Shown piece after piece: positions 19,578 to 27,659 of a DNA stretch of 64,000 nt. Origin of the DNA: Mycobacterium vicinigordonae (GTDB lineage: Bacteria; Actinomycetota; Actinomycetes; Mycobacteriales; Mycobacteriaceae). The notes under the pieces are model-generated. The model did not search any database. It was not told the DNA's origin and saw only the letters and a program-made list of their open reading frames with translations. The DNA lies in assembly GCF_013466425.1 (NCBI RefSeq), contig NZ_CP059165.1, positions 2,976,001 through 3,040,000 of the forward strand, written 5' to 3'. Numbering within the stretch: the first letter of the stretch is position 1; each line of letters opens with the position of its first letter. The position numbers and the translations under genes were made by a program.

Positions 19578-20360
19578 ATGGCTGGACGGGAACCGTTCGT
19601 TCTGGCCGCCTCGCACGAGCGTGTTCGTCCGATGAAAATGTCGGATCAGGTTGCCGCACAGATAAGGCGGATGATCGCCCGCGGTGAGTTGGTCGACGGC
19701 GATTGGCTACCGACCGAGGCCGAATTGATAGCGCGGTTCGGAGTTTCACGGCCAACGCTGCGAGAAGCATTCCGATTGCTCGAAGGTGATTCCCTGGTCA
19801 CCATCCGGCGGGGCCCGCCCGGCGGCGCGAGGGTGACGGTGCCGGGTCCCGACGCGGTTGCCGATCTGTTCGGGATGGTGCTGACGCTGTCGGGCACCAC
19901 CGTCGGTGACGTGTGGGATGCCAGGCTCACTATCGAGCCAGCTGCCGTCCGCCGCTTGGCGGAGTCCGCAACAAAAGACATTCTGGCGCAACTCGACGTC
20001 GAGCTGGGGGCGGTGCGGGCGGCGATCGATGATCCCCCCGCGTTCAGCAAAGCCGGGGTTCGCTACCACGTCAAACTCGTAGAGCTGTCGGGCAATCACA
20101 CGTTGACCGCCGTCATCGGCATGCTCTCGGAGATCGTCGAGCGTGAGCTTGCCAAGTCACTGGCCGAAATCGGTCCCGACACCGAAGAGATTCGGCGTGC
20201 CAACCGTCGTGCGCTCCGTGGGTACGAGAAGATCGCCGAACTGATCCGCGCCGGCGACGGAGAAGCGGCTGAGCGTGCATGGCGTGACCACATGAAGAGT
20301 GTCCGCCGCTACGTGGCGAAGACGCAGAACCAAGATCGGGTCATCGACCTGCTCTACTAG
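19578..20360 (+). CDS. FadR/GntR-family transcriptional regulator
   Basis: A 260-residue repressor-type protein with an N-terminal winged HTH (residues ~20-85: QVAAQIRRMIARGEL, LPTEAELIARFGVSRPTLREAFRLLEGDSLV) and a C-terminal FCD-type ligand domain. The latter shows Asp, His and Asn positions (VWDARLTIEP, RYHVKLVELSGNHTL) typical of metal- and carboxylate-binding FadR relatives. ATG 19578 is chosen because GGGGGGAG lies right before it; a TTG at 19557 is in frame. It precedes the left arm of the island on the same strand and is a good candidate to control it in response to an acyl or carboxylate ligand. Confidence 0.85.
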   Translation: MAGREPFVLAASHERVRPMKMSDQVAAQIRRMIARGELVDGDWLPTEAELIARFGVSRPTLREAFRLLEGDSLVTIRRGPPGGARVTVPGPDAVADLFGMVLTLSGTTVGDVWDARLTIEPAAVRRLAESATKDILAQLDVELGAVRAAIDDPPAFSKAGVRYHVKLVELSGNHTLTAVIGMLSEIVERELAKSLAEIGPDTEEIRRANRRALRGYEKIAELIRAGDGEAAERAWRDHMKSVRRYVAKTQNQDRVIDLLY

Positions 20361-20393
20361 CCCGCGGTAACACAGTAGCTCCGGTTGACCAAG

Positions 20394-20424
20394 CGCCGGT
20401 GCGCTCTGGTAGATCGCACCGGCG
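20394..20424. terminator. GC-rich hairpin after the GntR gene
   Basis: CGCCGGTGCG (20394-20403) and CGCACCGGCG (20415-20424) form a perfect 10-bp stem with an 11-nt loop, 34 bp after the stop codon. There is no T-tract, as is usual for mycobacterial hairpin terminators. Confidence 0.5.
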
Positions 20425-20524
20425 TGCGCCCGTCCTATCGGTGTCATCGTGCGTCAACGGGCACCCACCGGCCAAGTCGCTTGGCAGCCATCGGTCTTCA
20501 CGTCCCGTCGGTAGCAATGGAATG

Positions 20525-20584
20525 CTAAAGAATATATAGAATTAGTATTTTCTATTGACATCGCGCGATCGCGACGCTTACCGT
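20525..20584 (+). promoter_or_regulatory. AT-rich promoter region of the left catabolic arm
   Basis: An unusually AT-rich block (AATATATAGAATTAGTATTT around 20531-20550) is followed by TTGACA at 20555-20560. TACCGT lies about 18 bp further on, giving a sigma-70-like arrangement 65-95 bp before the first reductase gene. The AT-rich block could host a regulator. Prediction by eye only. Confidence 0.4.
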
Positions 20585-20649
20585 CACCTACAAAGAAGCG
20601 ATGGTCGCCAACAGCGAGCGCGACGATGCCAGCGTAGGACTCTCGTGAG

Positions 20650-21735
20650 ATGACAGAACCGATCCGAGTGGTGCAGTGGGGTACGGGCAACACCGGTTCT
20701 GTTGCGCTGCAGGCCATCCTGAATTCACCAGCACTCGAACTCGCCGGAGTGTGGGCGCGCAATCCGGCCTATGCCGCGGGCGCCCTGGCAGGTTGCGCCA
20801 CACCTGCACCCGTCTGGAATGACATCGAGTCGGTCGTCGCCGCAGCACCGGACTGCGTGTGCTACATGGCTACCGATCGCGGCCGCCACCAAGACGTTGT
20901 AGCCGAGTTCTGTCGGCTGCTGTCGGCGGGTATCAACGTCGTGACCACCAGCTACCCGATGCTGGTCCACCCAGCCGGTGCCGGGCCCGACACTCAACGA
21001 CGCATCGAGGATGCCTGCGCCGCCGGAGGGACCTCATTCCTGTGTACGGGGGTGGAACCGGGCTTCATGGCGGATGCCTTGGTGCTGCACCTGACCAGCC
21101 TGTCGCGCGAGATCACCGCTATCCGGGTACAGGAAGCGATGAACGTCGGAACCTACCGGGGCCGACGGTGGCGATCAGGCTTAGGGAACGACGTCGCCAC
21201 CGACGCCCAGCACTACGTTGCGGGTTCGATAGCCCAGAACTGGATGGGGCCGATGACGATGCTTGCCGAGGGTCTGGGCGCGACCCTCGACCGTGTCTAT
21301 GAAGTACGTGAAATCGAGCCCGCGGGAAGGGACTTCACCGTACCGGCTGGCACCTATAGGGCGAACCAAGTTGCCGCGCTGCATTTCGAGGTGATCGGCG
21401 AGGTCGATGGTGCGCCGATGTTCGTGATCGAGCACGTGTACCGGTTGATCGACGACATCGCGCCGCATTGGCCGCAGCCGGCCGACCCCGGCCGACGCAC
21501 CACCCGGATCCGAATCGCAGGCAGCCCGGACATCGACGTGGATGTCGCGCTCGGGGGCGCCGGTCTGGATGCGACACAGCAAGGTGTGCTGGCCACGGTC
21601 ATGCGCGCCGTGAATGCGATCCCAATCCTCGTTGCCGCCACACCTGGTATGCACAGTCCGCTGGAGCTACCGCTGATCACCGGGCGCGCAGCGATCGAGC
21701 GCAGTATGCGGCGCACGAATGTGGGCGTGGGATGA
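20650..21735 (+). CDS. DapB-like NAD(P)-dependent reductase, copy 1
   Basis: A 361-residue protein of the dihydrodipicolinate-reductase-like / amine-dehydrogenase-like Rossmann family common in mycobacteria. It starts with the nucleotide motif VVQWGTGNTGSVALQAI, followed by YMATDRGRHQDVVAEFC and INVVTTSYPMLVHP, the region that links the cofactor and substrate domains. The substrate domain contains GTSFLCTGVEPGFMADAL. Members reduce or oxidise a C=N or C=O bond; the real substrate is not known. It is the first gene of the left arm and overlaps the next by ATGA. Confidence 0.75.
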   Translation: MTEPIRVVQWGTGNTGSVALQAILNSPALELAGVWARNPAYAAGALAGCATPAPVWNDIESVVAAAPDCVCYMATDRGRHQDVVAEFCRLLSAGINVVTTSYPMLVHPAGAGPDTQRRIEDACAAGGTSFLCTGVEPGFMADALVLHLTSLSREITAIRVQEAMNVGTYRGRRWRSGLGNDVATDAQHYVAGSIAQNWMGPMTMLAEGLGATLDRVYEVREIEPAGRDFTVPAGTYRANQVAALHFEVIGEVDGAPMFVIEHVYRLIDDIAPHWPQPADPGRRTTRIRIAGSPDIDVDVALGGAGLDATQQGVLATVMRAVNAIPILVAATPGMHSPLELPLITGRAAIERSMRRTNVGVG

Positions 21736-22826
21736 GCGATTTGCGAATCGCCCTGTGTGGCGTGGGCGACGTCGGACACTATGCGATCCGCGGAATCCTG
21801 AGCCGGTCCGACATGACGCTGTGCGGTGTCCAGACTTTCACGCCGGACAAAGCGGGCAAGGACGCGGCGGAACTGATCGGCTGGGAGCTGTGCGGGACGA
21901 TCGTGACCACCTCACCGGACGACGTACTGGCGCAGCGGCCCGACGCGCTGTTGTACTGCGGAAAGAGCCGCAGCTACGAGCCGGTGCTGCCGTACCTAAG
22001 GGCCGGAGTCGACGTCGCATACCTGGGAATTCCGGAGCTCTTGCATCCGCCGTCATGCCCGCCCGAAATCCTTGGGCCCATTGAGGAGGCGGCCCTGACC
22101 GGCGGTGCATCGATCGTCTACGGGGGCATCGACCCGGGCTTTACTACCCAACTTCTCCCGTTAGTGCTCTCGGCGGTGACCGAACGGATCGACCACCTGA
22201 CTCTCTACGAAGTGCGGGACTACGACCCATTGCCGTTATGGCGCCTCAACGATCTGGGTCTGGGTGTCATGGACACATCATCGAGTCGCTTTCACCGGGC
22301 CGGCGTGCTGGAGCGGACTTGGGGGTCGTCCCTACGGGGACTGGCCGACGTGTTCGGCTGTCCTGACCTCCACGTCGAGGAATTCCGCGAAACACTACGC
22401 TGCACAGAGACATTCGACGTGCCCGCCAAGCGGGTCGAAGCCGGGGCAATCGCGGCAATCCGATTCGGCGTTACCGGCACTGTAGGTGGAACAGAACGCT
22501 TACGAATAGAACACGTCAACCGGTTGCGACGCGACATCGGTGAGCAGTGGCGTCACGAACAAGGCTATGGTGTCGAAATCCGGGGCATCCCGGACTATGA
22601 CCTGCACCTTAGCCTGCGTGACCCGGCAGGCAAACAGGATCGTCCAGCGCTGTTCGGCACCGCGATGTACAACGTGAACCTGCTGCCCGCGCTGATTGCG
22701 GCTGAACCGGGCATCCGGACGCCATTCGAGTTGGCTGTCGCCGGGTGTCGCAATGTCGGCGGCGCCCATCAGGACGACAACTGGACTATTTCACCGCACC
22801 TACACGCCCGGCAAGCGGGCGGCTGA
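21732..22826 (+). CDS. DapB-like NAD(P)-dependent reductase, copy 2
   Basis: A diverged paralogue of the preceding gene, 364 residues. It keeps the N-terminal motif IALCGVGDVGHYAIRGIL, the second-half motif GGASIVYGGIDPGFTTQLLPLVL (matching VEPGFMADAL in copy 1) and the C-terminal motif EPGIRTPFELAVAG. ATG 21732 overlaps the stop of copy 1, so the two may form a coupled heteromer. The frame is open upstream, but those residues lie inside copy 1. The substrate is unknown. Confidence 0.75.
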   Translation: MSDLRIALCGVGDVGHYAIRGILSRSDMTLCGVQTFTPDKAGKDAAELIGWELCGTIVTTSPDDVLAQRPDALLYCGKSRSYEPVLPYLRAGVDVAYLGIPELLHPPSCPPEILGPIEEAALTGGASIVYGGIDPGFTTQLLPLVLSAVTERIDHLTLYEVRDYDPLPLWRLNDLGLGVMDTSSSRFHRAGVLERTWGSSLRGLADVFGCPDLHVEEFRETLRCTETFDVPAKRVEAGAIAAIRFGVTGTVGGTERLRIEHVNRLRRDIGEQWRHEQGYGVEIRGIPDYDLHLSLRDPAGKQDRPALFGTAMYNVNLLPALIAAEPGIRTPFELAVAGCRNVGGAHQDDNWTISPHLHARQAGG

Positions 22827-22852
22827 CACCTGGATCGAATGAGGTAACGACA

Positions 22853-23827
22853 TTGTCGATTTCACTGATAAAACAACGCCGCGGCGATTTCAACCATCAG
22901 GCGGTTCTTTCCGCTGTCGCGATCGACTTCGTGGATATGCTGCCCACCTTCCGCTACCACAATCTCGTGCAGGACGGCACGTACCTCTACGGCGGCTTCG
23001 CCGACCGGGCAGGTCGCCGATATACGGTGCTGCGCAAGATCAGTGGCGAACTCAGCGCCGGCTTGGTCTGCAATGCCTCAGACGGAGAAACTTTGGCGTC
23101 ACATCCGCGTGCAACTGACTCCATGCGCGGCGGCACTTTGCGGTATCAGGCCGACGACAACGGATTTCGTATCCGGCCGTCGTCTGTGAAGGGCAGCGTT
23201 GGCGAGCCGTTCAGCCTTGAGATGACGCGCAATGTCACCGTGTGGGACGAAGGGGCCCTCATGCACCTCGAGGGCAAGGTCGTTGGTGACTGCGGACTGC
23301 AGTGGTACGACCCGTGCCGCGAGGGCGGCGACCTTTATGTGTCACATATCCTGCGTGCCAGCGGCACTCTGCTCGGCGAGCAGGTCGAAGGCTTCTTCGC
23401 CGTCGATCAGCAACACCTGGTTTCGGGAACCGTGTGGCGGCAGACACCGTACTTCCAGCGCCTCGAGGTGGCTTGGTTCACTATGGGCGTCGAATACGAA
23501 GACGGCACAATCGAAGTCGGTCAACTGTGCCACGGCGGCGATGACTGGGGCTTTGCCGTGATGGCCAATAACGGCGGCCCGTTCAAACTGACCCGCGACA
23601 TCTCCGGCAAACCCAGTTTCGGCGCCGACGAGTTCCCGACCAGTGTCGACTATGTCATCGACGGGGAGGACTGGCGGTGGCGGGCACATCCCGACGGCGT
23701 GATGCCCGGCTATGCGGCGGATCCGCACTATCGTCCCGCCGATGGGTGGTGCACACGTACTGGTGAAACACGTTCTGTTGTTGCATCGTTCGGTTGGATC
23801 GACGCGTTCAACGACGGACGCAGTTGA
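22853..23827 (+). CDS. WxEG-family protein, copy 1 (unknown function, possible lipocalin-like fold)
   Basis: A 324-residue, beta-rich, Trp/Tyr/Gly-rich protein with no signal peptide. It is the most diverged of four paralogues in this window (others at 39079-40080, 40229-41260 and 41257-42252). Shared landmarks include VWDEGALMHLEGKVVGDCG and LQWYDPCREGGDLYVSHIL, then GEQVEGFFAVDQ, FQRLEVAWFTMGVEYEDG and VGQLCHGGDDWGFAVM. TTG 22853 has GAGGTAA upstream. The pattern recalls CrtC/AttH-like lipocalin proteins, some of which hydrate or isomerise terpenoid double bonds; that comparison is inference. Confidence 0.7.
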   Translation: MSISLIKQRRGDFNHQAVLSAVAIDFVDMLPTFRYHNLVQDGTYLYGGFADRAGRRYTVLRKISGELSAGLVCNASDGETLASHPRATDSMRGGTLRYQADDNGFRIRPSSVKGSVGEPFSLEMTRNVTVWDEGALMHLEGKVVGDCGLQWYDPCREGGDLYVSHILRASGTLLGEQVEGFFAVDQQHLVSGTVWRQTPYFQRLEVAWFTMGVEYEDGTIEVGQLCHGGDDWGFAVMANNGGPFKLTRDISGKPSFGADEFPTSVDYVIDGEDWRWRAHPDGVMPGYAADPHYRPADGWCTRTGETRSVVASFGWIDAFNDGRS

Positions 23828-23830
23828 CTC

Positions 23831-24568
23831 ATGACGCACCCGCCGCTCAGCGGCCGTCGTGTGCTGGTCACCGGTGCATCCGGTGGAATCGGTGCGGCAG
23901 TTGCACGGCGAGTGATCACGGCGGGTGGTCAGGTCACGCTGCTGGCACGCCGCATCGACCGACTGCGCCGATTGACCGCCGAACTCGGGACGGACGCCAT
24001 CGCAATACCCTGCGACGTAACCGACCCTGCGCGGCTGTCGGATTCAATTGCTGAGGCAGCGCGTGCCATGGGCGGGATCGACGCGATCGTCGCCAACGCA
24101 GGTGCGGCTCATATGGGCCATATTGGCACCGGTGAGCCGAGAATCTGGCGAGAGTTTTTCGACCTGAACGTGATCGCTTGCCTGAGCACCGTTAGATACG
24201 GCCTTGACCATATGATTGCGCCCGCCGATGTTGTGCTCATCGGTTCGACTGCCGCCCATCGTCCAACGGGGGCGACGGGGATCTATGCCGCATCCAAGAC
24301 AGCGGTTACGGCTGCGGCCGAATCACTTCGCCTGGAGCTCGGACCCGCCGGCATCCGCGTTTGCCTGCTGCAACCGGGCCGCGTCGACACTGAGATCGGG
24401 CAGCACGCCCGGCTGGAAGCCGGAGGTCGGCACGGAACCATGGGAACGGCATTCACGCTGTTAGCAACCGACGAGGTCGCTGAGGTCGTGGCCTTCGTGT
24501 TGAGTAGGCCAGCCAATCTCGCGCTGAACACAGTGGTGCTGCGCCCCGTCGGTCAGGAATTCCCATAA
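23831..24568 (+). CDS. Short-chain dehydrogenase/reductase
   Basis: A classical SDR of 245 residues with the cofactor motif TGASGGIGAAVARR, the NNAG equivalent VANAGAAHMG, a Ser in VVLIGSTAAHRPTG and the catalytic pair Tyr/Lys in GIYAASKTAV. It starts 3 bp after the preceding gene. It likely oxidises a secondary alcohol or reduces a ketone in the island's pathway. NAD versus NADP preference cannot be settled by eye; Arg residues after the second strand (ARRIDRLRR) hint at NADP. Confidence 0.87.
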   Translation: MTHPPLSGRRVLVTGASGGIGAAVARRVITAGGQVTLLARRIDRLRRLTAELGTDAIAIPCDVTDPARLSDSIAEAARAMGGIDAIVANAGAAHMGHIGTGEPRIWREFFDLNVIACLSTVRYGLDHMIAPADVVLIGSTAAHRPTGATGIYAASKTAVTAAAESLRLELGPAGIRVCLLQPGRVDTEIGQHARLEAGGRHGTMGTAFTLLATDEVAEVVAFVLSRPANLALNTVVLRPVGQEFP

Positions 24569-24602
24569 AGGGGAAAATCCCAGCTGTAGAAGGAGACTGG
24601 TA

Positions 24603-25019
24603 ATGCCGGACGCCACAGCGCCGCTGCCGGCACTGGACCCGGGCAACACGCCGTTCTGGACGGGTGGTTCTCAAGGGAAACTGTTCATCTGCCGCTGCGG
24701 TTCGTGTCGTCGCTGGTTGCATCCGCCGGTGCCAGTGTGCAGGTTTTGCCTGAGCACCGATGTGACCCCCGAGCAGGCGTGTGGTCGGGGCACGGTCTTG
24801 ACCCACACCATTAACCGGCAACAATGGCTCCCGAGCCTGCCGCTGCCGTATGTCATCGCGGTCATCGGACTCGACGACGATCCAGACCTCCGCCTAACTT
24901 CACGCTTGATCGACGTTGAGCCTGAACGCGTTTCGATCGGCGTGCGGGTGGAGGTGTGCTTCGAGGCGGCGGGCGATGTGTGGCTCCCGCTGTTCAGGCC
25001 TATCGGAGACGACCAATGA
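24603..25019 (+). CDS. DUF35 zinc-ribbon / OB-fold protein
   Basis: A 138-residue protein with a rubredoxin-like zinc ribbon (ICRCGSCRRWLHPP then VCRFCLS) and a C-terminal OB-fold. Such proteins bind acyl-CoA and work as obligate partners of thiolase-like enzymes; in steroid side-chain degradation, the ChsH2 DUF35 domain pairs with the Ltp2 retro-aldolase. AAGGAG lies 9 bp before ATG 24603. The stop overlaps the start of the thiolase-like gene (ATGA), supporting a complex between the two products. Confidence 0.87.
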   Translation: MPDATAPLPALDPGNTPFWTGGSQGKLFICRCGSCRRWLHPPVPVCRFCLSTDVTPEQACGRGTVLTHTINRQQWLPSLPLPYVIAVIGLDDDPDLRLTSRLIDVEPERVSIGVRVEVCFEAAGDVWLPLFRPIGDDQ

Positions 25020-26188
25020 GCACCGGGGCGGTGATCAGTGGGATCGGGCAGTCTGAGATCGGAAGGAGGCTGGGCCGGTCGGGACTGTCCCTGACCGTCC
25101 AGGCGGCACTCGAAGCATTGGCAGACGCCGGGCTCGACCGCCGCGACATCGACGGACTCTCGACATGGCCCGGAGGATCAGGACCGGCACCCGGCTTCAC
25201 CGGCGCAGGCGTGTGGGACACCAAAGACGCGCTCGGCCTGAACCTGGAATGGTTTTCGGGCGGTAGCGAAACCGCCGGCCAACTCGGCGCGGTCATCAAC
25301 GCGGTCGCAGCGGTTCGCGCGGGTCTGGCCACCCACGTGCTGTGCTTCCGCACCGTGTGGGAGAGCACAGCGCAGACCACGGATCGACGTGCCTCGGTGA
25401 TCGGATCCGGTGGCGGGCGCGTCGAAGGATCCCACCAGTGGATGGTTCCCTTCGGTGCCGTCTCGGCTGCCAACTGGGCGGGTCTGCTGGCCACGCGTTA
25501 CTTTCACCAATTCGGTACGACGCGCGAGCAGGTCGCCGGATTGGCCATCACACTGCGGGCCAACGCGAAGCTCAATCCCAAAGCGGTGCTGCGGGATCCG
25601 ATGAGTGTCGATGACTATCTGAACGCCCGCATGATCTCCGATCCGCTATGTCTGTTCGACTGCGACATCCCGATAGACGGTTCGACTGCGGTGATCGTCT
25701 CGCGCGCCGACACCGCCGCTGACCTTGCGGGCCAAGTCATTCAGATTGAGGCTGTGGGTGCTGCTCTGCACGGCCGGCCGTATTGGGACCAGTATGAGGA
25801 CCTGGCCTCGATGGCCGCCCACGACGCCGCAGCGGCCTTATGGCGTAATACCAGTCTGACATCAGGCGACGTCGACATCGCGCAACTCTACGACGGCTTC
25901 TCGATCCTGACCCTGATCTGGCTCGAGGCGCTTGGACTGTGCGGCAAAGGGGAAGCGGGTTCGTTCGTCTCAGGTGGCGACCACATTAGCCGTAGCGGTG
26001 ACCTGCCGCTGAACACCGGGGGAGGGCAGCTCTCGGCGGGACGGTTACACGGTTTCGGGCATTTGTATGAGGCCTGCGTACAGCTGCGCGGTAGGGGAGC
26101 CGACCGTCAGGTACCCGGCGACCCCGAAGTGGCCGCGGTCGCCGCTGGTGGCGGATATCTAGGTGGTGCGCTGTTGCTCACCCGATGA
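25016..26188 (+). CDS. Thiolase-superfamily protein lacking the nucleophilic Cys (Ltp2-like aldolase candidate)
   Basis: A 390-residue thiolase-fold protein of the SCP-x/lipid-transfer type. Recognisable parts are the N-terminal ISGIGQSEIGRRLGRSGLSL, the dimer region LATRYFHQFGTTREQVAGLA, and the C-terminal NTGGGQLSAGRLHGFGHLYEA. Where thiolases have the reactive Cys (aCaSG) this protein reads EWFSGGSETAGQLG, so no nucleophile is present. That, plus the overlapping DUF35 partner, fits a retro-aldolase such as Ltp2 better than a Claisen thiolase. ATG 25016 overlaps the upstream stop. Confidence 0.8.
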   Translation: MSTGAVISGIGQSEIGRRLGRSGLSLTVQAALEALADAGLDRRDIDGLSTWPGGSGPAPGFTGAGVWDTKDALGLNLEWFSGGSETAGQLGAVINAVAAVRAGLATHVLCFRTVWESTAQTTDRRASVIGSGGGRVEGSHQWMVPFGAVSAANWAGLLATRYFHQFGTTREQVAGLAITLRANAKLNPKAVLRDPMSVDDYLNARMISDPLCLFDCDIPIDGSTAVIVSRADTAADLAGQVIQIEAVGAALHGRPYWDQYEDLASMAAHDAAAALWRNTSLTSGDVDIAQLYDGFSILTLIWLEALGLCGKGEAGSFVSGGDHISRSGDLPLNTGGGQLSAGRLHGFGHLYEACVQLRGRGADRQVPGDPEVAAVAAGGGYLGGALLLTR

Positions 26189-26221
26189 TGCGAGAACGCA
26201 GACGAACGAGAAAGGCGTGCG

Positions 26222-26419
26222 GTGAAAGTCAGTGTTGATTCTTCGCGTTGCGAGGCGCATGGAATGTGCGAAGCGTCCGACCCAGAGTTCTTCACCCTGG
26301 ACGAGGACGGCTACAGCTCGATCGGGCTGGACAAGGAGGTGCTTGCCGCCCAGGAGAACCAAGTGCGGCTGGGCGTCCAGTCCTGCCCAATGGGCGCCTT
26401 GTCGATCAGCGATGACTGA
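26222..26419 (+). CDS. P450-type 3Fe-4S ferredoxin
   Basis: A 65-residue ferredoxin with Cys10, Cys16 and Cys55-Pro. At position 13, where 4Fe-4S proteins have Cys, it has His (CEAHGMC), the pattern of mycobacterial ferredoxins that donate electrons to cytochromes P450. GTG 26222 starts the KVSVDSSRCEAHG sequence. The only P450 in the window is at 61025-62296, about 35 kb away, with a reductase-like gene next to it. This suggests the two halves of the island serve one pathway. Confidence 0.9.
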   Translation: MKVSVDSSRCEAHGMCEASDPEFFTLDEDGYSSIGLDKEVLAAQENQVRLGVQSCPMGALSISDD

Positions 26420-26481
26420 TTAAGCGATAAAGCGTCCCGGCCTTGCTGCGAGCCGCGCACCAACCCTATAGTTGAATAATA

Positions 26482-26500
26482 ACGGACGAAAATCGTCGGT
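26482..26500. promoter_or_regulatory. 19-bp imperfect palindrome before the NMO gene
   Basis: ACGGACGAAAATCGTCGGT is a palindrome with one mismatched pair and an AAA centre. It ends 18 bp before the proposed start of the nitronate-monooxygenase-like gene, next to an AT-rich stretch. It may be an operator for an internal promoter. Confidence 0.45.
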
Positions 26501-26518
26501 AAATTCTAACGAATCGAG

Positions 26519-27658
26519 TTGCGAGTGAAAACGCCAATCTGCGAGATGCTCGGAATCGAGTTTCCATTGCTGGCGTTCAGCCACTGCCGGGACGTAGTTG
26601 CGTCGGTGACCAATGCCGGCGGGTTCGGTGTGCTCGGCGCGTCGTCGCACAGTCCCGAAGATCTTGAGCGCGAACTGTCCTGGATCGACGAGAGGGTCGA
26701 CGGCAAGCCCTATGGAGTGGACATCGTCTGCCCCGAGAAGTTCGAGGGTAAAGGACTGGATCTCAAGCCCGAACAGCTCGTCGCGATGGTGCCCGCCCAG
26801 TACCGGGACTACGTCGCCAAGATTCTTTCCGAGCATGGGGTTCACTTTGAGGAGATCGGCGAGGAGCCCTTCCGGATGTTCGCGACACTTTCCGACACGA
26901 TCGGGCAGGAGTTGCTCGATGTGTCCTTCCGTCATCCCATCAAACTGATCGCCAACGCACTGGGGGTGCCGCCGCAGTTCATGATTGACCGCGCCAAGGC
27001 CGAGGGTGTTCCGGTCGCTGCTTTGGTCGGCGCTAAGGAACATGCGATCAAACAGGTGCAGGCCGGCGTCGACGTGCTGGTCGTGCAGGGGACCGAGGCT
27101 GGCGGGCATTGCGGCGAGGTGACCACCATGGTTCTCGTACCGGAGGTCATCGAGGCAATTCGGCCGGTCCGGTCGGTGCCAGTGTTGGCCGCGGGCGGGA
27201 TTGTCACGGGACGCCAGATCGCTGCGTCAATCGCGCTGGGTGCCGCGGGCGCCTGGACTGGATCGGTGTGGTTGACCACCGAGGAAGCCGAAACAGCGCC
27301 CTACACGGTGCAGAAGATGCTCACCGCCTCGTCGCGGGACACCGTGCGATCGAAGGGTCGTACCGGCAAATTCTCCCGTCAGTTGAGGTCGGCGTGGACG
27401 GACGCCTGGATGCCCGAAGCGAAAGGCCCTGGTGCGCTGCCTTTGCCGCTGCAATCAATCGTCGCCGAAAACGTGCTGCGCAGGCTGGATACCCTTGCCG
27501 AGAATGGAAACAAGGGTGCGCAGGAACTGGCCACCTATTGGGTGGGTCAAGGTGTCGGACTGATGAACAAGGTCAAGCCCGCCCGCGAGGTGGTGCGCGA
27601 GATGATCGAGGATTACCTGGATGCGGTCGAGCGTGTCGGCGGCTCGGTGGCGGACTGA
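26519..27658 (+). CDS. Nitronate-monooxygenase-family FMN protein
   Basis: A 379-residue TIM-barrel FMN protein. It shows ICEMLGIEFPLLAFSHCRD at the N-terminus, the catalytic-His motif VVQGTEAGGHCGEVTT, and the FMN phosphate loop VPVLAAGGIVTGRQIAASIALGA. In mycobacteria this family often sits in acyl-CoA clusters. One member, IpdC, is a reductase in steroid ring degradation, so an acyl-CoA reductase or dehydrogenase role is more likely here than nitronate oxidation. TTG 26519 or GTG 26525 may be the start. ATG of the next gene follows one base after the stop. Confidence 0.8.
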   Translation: MRVKTPICEMLGIEFPLLAFSHCRDVVASVTNAGGFGVLGASSHSPEDLERELSWIDERVDGKPYGVDIVCPEKFEGKGLDLKPEQLVAMVPAQYRDYVAKILSEHGVHFEEIGEEPFRMFATLSDTIGQELLDVSFRHPIKLIANALGVPPQFMIDRAKAEGVPVAALVGAKEHAIKQVQAGVDVLVVQGTEAGGHCGEVTTMVLVPEVIEAIRPVRSVPVLAAGGIVTGRQIAASIALGAAGAWTGSVWLTTEEAETAPYTVQKMLTASSRDTVRSKGRTGKFSRQLRSAWTDAWMPEAKGPGALPLPLQSIVAENVLRRLDTLAENGNKGAQELATYWVGQGVGLMNKVKPAREVVREMIEDYLDAVERVGGSVAD

Positions 27659-27659
27659 C

